A stretch of 19,878 nt of DNA, taken from NCBI GenBank assembly GCA_017473105.1, contig JAFUNE010000016.1:1-19878 (forward strand), written 5' to 3'. The notes beneath the pieces are model-generated. The model made no database searches. It had not been told where the DNA came from and was given only the letters and a program-made list of their open reading frames with translations. The position numbers were made by a program, and so were the translations under genes. Below, one piece after another: positions 1 through 6,269 of this stretch; the first letter of the stretch is position 1, and each line of letters begins with the position of its first letter. The DNA comes from Bacilli bacterium. GTDB taxonomy: Bacteria > Bacillota_I > Bacilli_A > RF39 > UBA660.

Positions 1-1528
1 ACATGAAATCAAATTTATCGTAGATGGAAAAGTAGTAAAAACTGAATATCTATCAGATAATGAAATGCCAACAGCACCATCTATGGATGAATATGATACA
101 GAAGACGATGAAAGAGTATTTGCTAACTGGAAACCTGAAGTTGTAGCTGCAACAGCTGATGCTGAATACGTAGCACAATTTAAGGATGATGTAAATAACG
201 ATGGAACTGCAGATGAAGATCAATTCCTAATCGAATTTTATAGTAAAGATGAATTTGTATCATCAAATTATTATAATGAAGGACAAACAGTCGTTGCTCC
301 AACATTAACAGATACTAAAGAAGATGGTGAAACTCATACAGGATGGACACCAGAATTTAATCCAACTGCAACAGCATCAGTAAGATATGATGCAGTTTGG
401 GAAACTGATACTGACAACGATAATGTAGCAGATGAAGATGAATTTACAATTGAATTTATCGTAGATGGACAAGTTGTTGATACACAATATTTAATTAAAG
501 ATGAAATGCCAGTATCTCCAAATATGGAACAATACGATACAAATAGTGATAGTAGAGTATTTGCAGAATGGAATCCGACTCTTGCACCAGCAACTGCTGA
601 TCAACAATATGAAGCTGTATTTACTGCTGATATCAATAATGATGGAATTGCTGATAGTGAACAAACATTATGGACAGTTAAGTTCTATGGAAATGATAAT
701 ACAACAGTAATTAGTGAACAAATTGTAGTTGATGGAGAATCTGCAACAGCTCCAACTGCACCAACAAAAACAGGATATACATTTAAAAATTGGGATAAAG
801 AGTATTCAAATGTAACAAATAATTTAGATGTTTACCCAGTATTTGCTGATGAAACAGCTCCAGAAGTAAGTTTAAGTTCTGAATTACAAACTGAAAATAC
901 TGAAGCTAAAGTAACAGTAAATGCAACAGATTTAGGATCAGGAGTTAAAACAATTAAATATGCTCTAGGTTCTAAAGAAGTTGCAGATTTTGCTGATGTA
1001 AATGCAATTGATTCTACTAATTTTGTAGTAAACGTTAATGGTGTATATACAGTATATGTAGAAGATAATGCAGGAAACGTAACATTAAAAGAAATTGAAA
1101 TTACTGGAATAGAATTAGCTCCAAGTGATGAAGGAAAAACAGAATTCAAAGATGAATATGTTACAATTACAATGAGCAAATTAGAAGGTTTATGGCTTCC
1201 ATTAATTGGAACAATTAAAGACTATAACTTAGACTTCACACTTACTGCTGATCCAGAAACAGGTGCTAAAATTAAAGAAGTAAGATATCATCAAGGTGAT
1301 TTCATGAATTGGAATAATAACTATGTTAGTGAAAGTCACTTTGAATCAGGATGCTCAAGAGACAAAAAAGTATATGATGAAACAGACGGAGCTCCACTTG
1401 ATAAAATTACAATTAATCTAACTACACCATACCCAGATAGATTTACTATTTACGTAGTATATGAACTAGATGGTGAAGAATACACTAGATTATATAAAGT
1501 AAGATTAGCACAATTCTTAAATCCATAA
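1..1528 (+). CDS. Repeat-containing surface protein, 3' end only (InlB/Flg_new-type repeats plus Ig-like domain)
   Basis: The reading frame is already open at base 2, so the gene begins before the window; an in-frame ATG at 65 is internal. The visible part holds about four tandem beta-grasp repeats of roughly 70-75 residues, of the Listeria-Bacteroides (InlB B-repeat) kind. Each has a central Trp or aromatic segment (FANW, TGWTPEF, FAEW, FKNW) and ends in a YxAxF/W strand. Types alternate: the first and third units resemble each other most, 441 bases apart. Units are joined by acidic loops (DVNNDGTADED, DTDNDNVADED, DINNDGIADSE) that resemble calcium-binding thrombospondin-3 or dockerin loops. 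An Ig-like domain with a DNAGN strand follows (about bases 845-1110), then an unrecognised beta-rich C-terminal domain. There is no LPxTG motif or hydrophobic C-terminus, so anchoring must come from the unseen part or be non-covalent. Adhesin or matrix role is inferred. Confidence 0.85.
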   Translation, partial: HEIKFIVDGKVVKTEYLSDNEMPTAPSMDEYDTEDDERVFANWKPEVVAATADAEYVAQFKDDVNNDGTADEDQFLIEFYSKDEFVSSNYYNEGQTVVAPTLTDTKEDGETHTGWTPEFNPTATASVRYDAVWETDTDNDNVADEDEFTIEFIVDGQVVDTQYLIKDEMPVSPNMEQYDTNSDSRVFAEWNPTLAPATADQQYEAVFTADINNDGIADSEQTLWTVKFYGNDNTTVISEQIVVDGESATAPTAPTKTGYTFKNWDKEYSNVTNNLDVYPVFADETAPEVSLSSELQTENTEAKVTVNATDLGSGVKTIKYALGSKEVADFADVNAIDSTNFVVNVNGVYTVYVEDNAGNVTLKEIEITGIELAPSDEGKTEFKDEYVTITMSKLEGLWLPLIGTIKDYNLDFTLTADPETGAKIKEVRYHQGDFMNWNNNYVSESHFESGCSRDKKVYDETDGAPLDKITINLTTPYPDRFTIYVVYELDGEEYTRLYKVRLAQFLNP

Positions 1529-1534
1529 TAAAAT

Positions 1535-1560
1535 AGAGGATGAAAATCCTCTTTTTATTT
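1535..1560 (+). terminator. Intrinsic terminator of the surface-protein gene
   Basis: A perfect 7-bp stem (AGAGGAT/ATCCTCT) closes a GAAA loop at 1535-1552 and runs straight into TTTTTATTT. It lies 7 bases after the stop codon. Confidence 0.9.
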
Positions 1561-1587
1561 GTTCTTTTAATTTATATATGATAAAAT
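1559..1587 (+). promoter_or_regulatory. Sigma-A-type promoter for the PH-domain gene
   Basis: A -35-like TTGTTC (1559-1564) is followed by a 17-base spacer and a -10 of TAAAAT (1582-1587), with the extended TG at 1579-1580. The box overlaps the end of the preceding terminator U-tract. The ribosome site AGGTGA sits a few bases before the ATG at 1614. Confidence 0.6.
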
Positions 1588-1613
1588 TATCTTGTTAGGA
1601 TAGGTGAATTAAT

Positions 1614-2012
1614 ATGGCATATGCTAGATTTAAAGAGTTAACAAAATATTTTGATTTTAAAGAAGAAATAGAAATAGATAAATTACCAGAGTACACAAAA
1701 GAATATGTATCTTCTGGAGAAAAGATTTTACTTGGATATAAAACAGCAAGAGACCATGCTGTATTTACTGATAAAACTATGATTTTATTTGATAGAAATA
1801 TAGCATGTACATACAAAAAGATTCATATTATTCCATACTCATCAATATCTACAAGTGCTATTTTATTTAAACCAGGAAAAGCAGAAATATTAATGTCTAT
1901 GGATAGTGGATATCAAATGAGAATAGTATTTGTTAATATGAATCATGTAAAAAAAGAACATCTAAAAGAAATTTACAAAACTATGATGAAATATGCAGGA
2001 AAAGCGTTTTAG
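1614..2012 (+). CDS. Bacterial PH (pleckstrin-homology-like) domain protein
   Basis: This is a 132-residue soluble protein with no signal peptide or membrane segment. The segment from about residue 34 (SGEKILLGYKTARDHAVFTD) through the strand with TMILFDRN and then IHIIPYSSIS matches the pattern of the bPH_1 (former DUF1696, YvbH-like) family: one PH-like barrel, usually about 120-130 residues, so the length is right. The function of these proteins is poorly defined; PH-like barrels in bacteria are often envelope-associated. ATG 1614 has a good TAGGTGA site 8 bases upstream. It is followed after 3 bases by a membrane-protein gene and heads the cluster that contains SPFH and zinc-ribbon proteins, which suggests membrane scaffolding or stress. 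Family call is good; role is inference. Confidence 0.8.
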   Translation: MAYARFKELTKYFDFKEEIEIDKLPEYTKEYVSSGEKILLGYKTARDHAVFTDKTMILFDRNIACTYKKIHIIPYSSISTSAILFKPGKAEILMSMDSGYQMRIVFVNMNHVKKEHLKEIYKTMMKYAGKAF

Positions 2013-2015
2013 TAT

Positions 2016-2474
2016 ATGAATATAGTAATTAAATTAATAACAAGTTTACCTGTAATTTTAATAATTATGTATTTTATTCCAATACTAGGAATAATATTAT
2101 CAATATTTAAAATAATAGCATTTAAAAATAAAAGATTATCTTTTTCAATTGCATTAACAATAATAGGTGTGCTACTATTTGTATTTGATAGATATGACTT
2201 ACAAGAATATGTAACAATTGTAAATTTATTTGAATATGATATACTTAATTATTCAAAGTCACTAATAATATTAGGAGTTTGTTTAATTTTATCATCATAC
2301 GTATTAACAACAATATCATCAAAACTACATAATGGTATATTTAAATATATAAATAAGTTAGAGCAAATGGATTATGAAATATCTAGTAATAATGATATGA
2401 AAATGAAAATAAAACAAGAAAAGCAAGAAATACTCATCATGTTAAATGTCCAAGTTGTGGTGCTGATAATTTAG
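2016..2474 (+). CDS. Small membrane protein, probably frameshifted before its zinc-ribbon tail
   Basis: The frame encodes 152 residues. Hydrophobic segments at about 5-35, 41-57 and 82-101 predict three membrane spans, followed by a charged, probably helical stretch (about 105-137). I do not recognise the membrane part. The last 12 or so residues after the charged stretch look like out-of-frame sequence. In the -1 frame, the same DNA encodes a good zinc ribbon that stops at 2542 within a terminator. One missing A near 2428-2430 would fuse the two into a protein of about 175 residues. Start ATG 2016 lies 3 bases after the previous stop, with only AGGA at 1997-2000 as ribosome site, so translation is probably coupled to the PH-domain gene. 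It may be a true decayed gene, a sequencing error or, less likely, a programmed frameshift. Confidence 0.6.
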   Translation: MNIVIKLITSLPVILIIMYFIPILGIILSIFKIIAFKNKRLSFSIALTIIGVLLFVFDRYDLQEYVTIVNLFEYDILNYSKSLIILGVCLILSSYVLTTISSKLHNGIFKYINKLEQMDYEISSNNDMKMKIKQEKQEILIMLNVQVVVLII

Positions 2475-2542
2475 TAAGTGATAAAATATCAAAATGTAAA
2501 TATTGTAGAAAAAATTTAGTAAATAAAAAATATAAAGAGTGA
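2396..2542 (+). pseudogene. Out-of-frame zinc-ribbon tail of the preceding membrane protein
   Basis: The frame opens after a TGA at 2393-2395 and stops at TGA 2540-2542. It reads HHVKCPSCGADNLVS, then KCKYCRKNLVNK: two CxxC knuckles about 15 residues apart, a typical single zinc ribbon. No start codon or ribosome site precedes it, so it must be the C-terminus of the gene upstream. Its stop codon lies inside the terminator hairpin, as with the gene ending at 6258, which marks it as the original gene end. Confidence 0.75.
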
Positions 2543-2565
2543 TATATAAATATCATTCTTTTTTT
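2535..2565 (+). terminator. Intrinsic terminator after the PH/membrane-protein pair
   Basis: An 11-bp stem with one G-U pair (AAGAGTGATAT with ATATCATTCTT) closes an ATAA loop at 2535-2560, followed by five more T. The TGA of the zinc-ribbon frame is within the 5' arm. Confidence 0.85.
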
Positions 2566-2574
2566 AGAAAAAAA

Positions 2575-2603
2575 TTTCTAAAAATAAATATATATGTTAT
2601 AAT
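2575..2603 (+). promoter_or_regulatory. Extended -10 promoter for the SPFH/SHOCT gene
   Basis: TATAAT at 2598-2603 is preceded by TG at 2595-2596. TTTCTA at 2575-2580 is a weak -35 at 17 bases. This would leave a 5' leader of about 50 bases, longer than elsewhere in the window, ending in an AGAGG site before ATG 2662. Confidence 0.6.
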
Positions 2604-2661
2604 TAAAATGAAAGTAGTATACTAAACGACTACAAAATAAAAAAAGAAAGAGGTAATTATT

Positions 2662-3873
2662 ATGGGATTTATTAAAGCGTTTACAGGTGCTTTAAGCACA
2701 ACTTTTGCTGATCAATGGAAAGATTTTTATAAACCAGCAGAAGGAATTTCAGCTACAGCTGCAGTATTTCAAGCTGTTCCATATGGACAAAATAATGGAG
2801 TAGGAGAAAATACAAAAGGAAACGAAAATATAATTTCAAATGGTAGTAAAATTGTAGTTCCAGAAGGAACTGCATTAGTTACAATGCAAGATGGTGCTGT
2901 AACTGGTATGATTGCAGAACCAGGAGGATATATTTGGAATTCAGAAGATCCAAACTCACAATCAATGTTTGCAGGAGATGGAATTTTTGGACAAACAATT
3001 AAATCAACTTGGGAAAAATTTAAATTTGGTGGTCAACCTGGTTCAGAACAATTAGCATTCTATGTTAATTTAAAAGAAATTCCAAACAACAAATTTGGAA
3101 CACAATCAGAGATTTATTGGGATGATGCATTCTTTGGTACTCAAGTAGGAGCTATCACAAGAGGTACATATACATTAAAAATTGTAGACCCATTATTATT
3201 TGTTAAAAACTTTGTACCAGCTAAATATTTACAAGCAGGTGCACCAGTATTTGATTTTGATGATATGAATAATGAAGCAGCTACACAATTATTTAATGAA
3301 GTAGTTGGAACATTATCAGCAGCATTTGCAAATTACACAAATGATCCATCAAAAGGAAATAGAATTTCAAAAATTCAAGCTGACCAAATCGGATTCGCTC
3401 AATCAATGGCAGCTGCAGTTGAAAGTGCTTACCAATGGAAAGCAACTCGTGGACTTGAAATTGTAAAAACTGCAATTTTAGCTATCGAGTACGATGAAGA
3501 TACAAAAGCATTAATGAGTGATGTTAAGAAAGCAGATGCATTAAGTGGAGCTCGTGGAAATTCATTTATGCAACAAGCTGTTGCTCGTGGAGTACAATCA
3601 GCAGGTGAAAATGGTGGAGGAGCAGGTATGGCATTCATGGGAATGGGTGTAGGAGCTGCTAACGGAATGATGGGAGCTATGCAACAACAACCAACACCAT
3701 CAACATATCAACCAGGATTTGCACAAGCACCTGTTCAAAATATTGCACCAGAAGCAGCTGCACCACAAAGTGATATGGCTAAAAAATTGTTAGAAATGAA
3801 ACAATTATTAGATGCTGGAGCAATTACTCAAGAAGATTATGATGCTGTTAAAAAACAATTATTAGGATTATAA
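2662..3873 (+). CDS. SPFH/virion-core-type protein with C-terminal SHOCT domain (YdjI-like)
   Basis: This 403-residue cytoplasmic protein has the layout of the Bacillus YdjI family (band-7-like, often labelled virion core protein). A short N-terminal amphipathic segment is followed by an SPFH fold at about 30-300. Recognisable marks are VVPEGTALVTMQDGAV (65-80), the EPGGYIW strand, LAFYVNLKEIP, and GTYTLKIVDPLLFV. A Gly/Met-rich stretch (318-340) and a Pro/Gln linker (342-368) lead to a SHOCT helix pair at 369-403 (MAKKLLEMKQLLDAGAITQEDYDAVKKQLL). SPFH proteins form membrane-associated oligomers; in Bacillus subtilis YdjI works with PspA and YdjG/YdjH in membrane stress. Here it has its own promoter and is followed by a YdjG-like gene. 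Family assignment is strong; the stress role is inferred from homology and neighbours. Confidence 0.88.
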   Translation: MGFIKAFTGALSTTFADQWKDFYKPAEGISATAAVFQAVPYGQNNGVGENTKGNENIISNGSKIVVPEGTALVTMQDGAVTGMIAEPGGYIWNSEDPNSQSMFAGDGIFGQTIKSTWEKFKFGGQPGSEQLAFYVNLKEIPNNKFGTQSEIYWDDAFFGTQVGAITRGTYTLKIVDPLLFVKNFVPAKYLQAGAPVFDFDDMNNEAATQLFNEVVGTLSAAFANYTNDPSKGNRISKIQADQIGFAQSMAAAVESAYQWKATRGLEIVKTAILAIEYDEDTKALMSDVKKADALSGARGNSFMQQAVARGVQSAGENGGGAGMAFMGMGVGAANGMMGAMQQQPTPSTYQPGFAQAPVQNIAPEAAAPQSDMAKKLLEMKQLLDAGAITQEDYDAVKKQLLGL

Positions 3874-3895
3874 TTTATTGTAAATTATAAATGAA

Positions 3896-3920
3896 TGACA
3901 CCTACTTTTAGTAGGTGTCA
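3896..3920 (+). promoter_or_regulatory. Strong intergenic hairpin without a U-tract
   Basis: An 11-bp perfect inverted repeat (TGACACCTACT/AGTAGGTGTCA) closes a TTT loop between the SPFH gene and the zinc-ribbon gene. No run of T follows on the plus strand, so it is not a standard terminator. It could be an RNA-processing or stability element, or a leaky terminator that lowers expression of the downstream pair. Confidence 0.6.
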
Positions 3921-3967
3921 AATCATATTATTTAATAAAAATAAAATAGAATTGGATGTGATATATA

Positions 3968-5395
3968 ATGAACAATGAAACAGAAAAAAAGGTTAAAAAT
4001 ACATCGAATGTTTCAAAATCAGAACCTGAAAAAGAACATGGACAAAACAAATGTCCAAAATGCGGTTCAACAGAAATTTCAAATATACCACAAACAGATA
4101 AATTAAGATGTAATTTTTGTAGACATGAATTTAAAATTGAAAAAGCAGAACAAAATGATGCGAAAAATTTAAAAGGAACTACGATTTCATCAGGAGCATC
4201 TGACATACAAGCAGATGCATCTAATATTATTACATTGAAATGTCAAAGTTGTGGAGCTGAAGTAGTAATTGATACAAATGATGCTTTGCAAGGAAAATGT
4301 CACTGGTGTAGAAATGTATTATCATTAAATTCACAAGTACCAAATGGAGCTGTACCAGATATGGTTTTACCATTCTTTATTTCAAAAGAAGATGCAAGAA
4401 AAGCAATCGAAGATTTTGTAAAAAGCAGAAGTTTTTTTGCAAATACAAAATTCAAGAAAGAATTTACTACTGAAAATATAAACGGAGTTTATTTTCCATA
4501 TATGGTAGTAGATGTTAATGCGCACTGTGAATTAAAAGGAGAAGGTGAACACCTTTTAAAAGAATATAATCGTGGTTCAAGTGAACATCCAGATAAAAGA
4601 TATGATGCGGATGCATACCATGTTGAAAGAACTTTTGATATAGCAATAGATGATTTGACTATAGAATCAAGTAAAGACAAACTAGATGTAACAAATGATA
4701 ATAATACTAATAATGTTATAAATGCAATAATGCCATTTGATATTGTAAATTGTGTTAAATGGGATGCAAATTATTTAAAAGGATATACATCAGAAAAAAG
4801 AGATGCTAATGTAGCAGAAATTAAACCAATATTAGTAGAACAATCAAAAGATATTTCAAAATTTGCATGTAATGAATCACTTTCGTTTTACGATAGAGGT
4901 GTAAGATGGGATGAAGAGAAAATTGATATCAAAGGTGAGGATTGGAAGTCAGCACTTTTACCTGTATGGCTATATAGTTACATGGAAATAAAAAATAATA
5001 AAAAATTACTTCACTATGTAGCAGTAAATGCAAGAACTAAAGAAGTAATGGGAAGTGTACCACTTAATAAAACTAAATTATTATTTGTAAGTATATTAGT
5101 AGAGATTCTTTGTATATTTTTATATATTAATGTAGAAATAGATGGTTATGAAATAGTATTTTTATTACCAGGTTTATTGTTTTATTATATTATGTACTCA
5201 AGATACAGAAATAAAGAAGCAAGGCATGAATATGAAAATGAAACCAAAAAAGAAGTATCGAATATGACACAAGTGGATACACATATTGAAAAGAGAAAGG
5301 GTTTAAGAAATAGAGAAATAGTAGGATGCAATAATCGTAGCGTATTTGGAAAAGTTCCAAATAAGGTTGATGAATTATTGAAAAAAATACAATAG
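3968..5395 (+). CDS. Double zinc-ribbon membrane protein (YdjG-like, TFIIB-type zinc ribbon)
   Basis: This is a 475-residue protein. Zinc ribbon 1 uses C29, C32, C48, C51 (CPKCGS ... CNFCRHEF) and zinc ribbon 2 uses C92, C95, C111, C114 (CQSCGAEV ... CHWCRNVL). A soluble alpha/beta region follows at about 130-365, ending in ALLPVWLYSY and LHYVAVNARTKEVMGSVP, a pattern seen in YdjG-type proteins. Two membrane spans lie at about 371-389 and 395-411, and a charged tail completes it, placing both ribbons probably in the cytoplasm. Annotations of this family as PriA-like helicase rest only on the ribbon and should be ignored. It lies downstream of the SPFH/SHOCT gene, as ydjG lies near ydjI, and 8 bases before the SH3-like gene, so it likely belongs to a membrane-stress complex. 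The ribosome site before ATG 3968 (GGATGTGA) is modest. Confidence 0.8.
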   Translation: MNNETEKKVKNTSNVSKSEPEKEHGQNKCPKCGSTEISNIPQTDKLRCNFCRHEFKIEKAEQNDAKNLKGTTISSGASDIQADASNIITLKCQSCGAEVVIDTNDALQGKCHWCRNVLSLNSQVPNGAVPDMVLPFFISKEDARKAIEDFVKSRSFFANTKFKKEFTTENINGVYFPYMVVDVNAHCELKGEGEHLLKEYNRGSSEHPDKRYDADAYHVERTFDIAIDDLTIESSKDKLDVTNDNNTNNVINAIMPFDIVNCVKWDANYLKGYTSEKRDANVAEIKPILVEQSKDISKFACNESLSFYDRGVRWDEEKIDIKGEDWKSALLPVWLYSYMEIKNNKKLLHYVAVNARTKEVMGSVPLNKTKLLFVSILVEILCIFLYINVEIDGYEIVFLLPGLLFYYIMYSRYRNKEARHEYENETKKEVSNMTQVDTHIEKRKGLRNREIVGCNNRSVFGKVPNKVDELLKKIQ

Positions 5396-5403
5396 GTGGA
5401 GAT

Positions 5404-6258
5404 ATGAAAAAAATAGTGAAATTTTTACTTATAGTTATTACGCTGACATTATCATTAAATATAAAAGCTGTAGAATGTGATTATAGTCAGACTACTGGAA
5501 CAAACATGTCATTTTTAACATTAAAGGAAGTAAAAGTTTATAAGTCAGTAAATTCTAATGATGTTCTTATGACAATACCTGAAGGTGTGGAATTAAATTC
5601 AAATAAAATAAGCGGATTATGTGAAAAAAATTATTATGAAATCGAATATAATAATAAAAAAGGTTGGATTTTAGTAGAAGTATCACATGATAGTAATTTT
5701 GCCACTAAAGAAACATATTTAGAAACAATGGGTGAAAAAAAATTAGCTTTACTAACACTAGATGATTTAAAAGTTTATAAAACATATAAATTAGAAAATA
5801 GTGTGGGAGTAATACCAAAGTATGATATATATGAGATAACATATTATACGATAGGAGATAATAAATCGCTAGCATATGTAAAATATAATAATATTGAAGG
5901 ATGGATTAGTTTTAGTTCAAAAGAGGCAATATTAGAACATGATTGCCAAAAAAAATGTCCATTATATGATAGAGAAGTGCTAGAAAAGGAAATCACAGTT
6001 TTAAATAATGAAACAAAAGAGGAACAAAATTTACCATCAGGAACAGCAGTATATAAAATTGACAATGGAAAATATATCTATAATAAAGGATTATATACTA
6101 TTGTTGAAAAAACAGTTGATGAAAAAATAGAACCACAAGAAAAATCAGATAGTCCAATTTTAACGATAGTATTAGTATCTGTTGCACTAATTATAGTTGT
6201 TGTAGCAGTAGTAGTAATAGCACTATTATCGAAAAAGAAAAAAAATAAAGAGGAGTAA
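5404..6258 (+). CDS. Exported, membrane-anchored protein with SH3-like repeats
   Basis: The 284-residue protein begins with a signal peptide (residues 1-23, MKKIVKFLLIVITLTLSLNI then KAVEC). Two clear SH3-like barrels follow at about 37-92 (EVKVYKSV ... KKGWILV) and 117-171 (DLKVYKTY ... IEGWISF). Each has the start strand, a variable loop and a GW-I strand as in bacterial SH3b domains. A third, degenerate copy is possible at 190-236. A C-terminal membrane span (252-275) is followed by a KKKKNKEE tail. The bulk is therefore outside the cell with a short cytoplasmic tail. SH3b domains often bind cell wall peptides; that role is inferred. It is translated from GGTGGAG at 5396-5402, 8 bases after the zinc-ribbon gene, and closes the operon. 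Its stop codon forms part of the terminator loop. Confidence 0.75.
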   Translation: MKKIVKFLLIVITLTLSLNIKAVECDYSQTTGTNMSFLTLKEVKVYKSVNSNDVLMTIPEGVELNSNKISGLCEKNYYEIEYNNKKGWILVEVSHDSNFATKETYLETMGEKKLALLTLDDLKVYKTYKLENSVGVIPKYDIYEITYYTIGDNKSLAYVKYNNIEGWISFSSKEAILEHDCQKKCPLYDREVLEKEITVLNNETKEEQNLPSGTAVYKIDNGKYIYNKGLYTIVEKTVDEKIEPQEKSDSPILTIVLVSVALIIVVVAVVVIALLSKKKKNKEE

Positions 6259-6269
6259 TCCTCTTTTTT
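6248..6269. terminator. Bidirectional terminator between convergent genes
   Basis: A perfect 7-bp stem (AAGAGGA/TCCTCTT) closes a GTAA loop. T6264-6269 gives the plus-strand U-tract, and the A-rich run before 6248 gives one on the minus strand. The TAA of the SH3-like gene is in the loop, and the stop of the penicillin-binding protein gene begins at 6270. Confidence 0.85.

Noticed and set aside
1..900. CRISPR-like or other DNA repeat array in the repetitive left end
   Set aside because: The repetition is at protein level with diverged DNA and units of about 220 bases inside an open frame; no short identical repeats with spacers.
832..1179. Minus-strand frame of 115 codons within the left surface-protein gene
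   Set aside because: It lies wholly opposite a clear repeat/Ig-like coding region and has no promoter or ribosome site; a by-product of AT-rich codon use.
2405..2440. Programmed -1 frameshift producing the zinc-ribbon fusion
   Set aside because: No good X-XXY-YYZ slippery heptamer in the zero frame and no obvious following pseudoknot were found, so a simple indel is preferred; not fully excluded.
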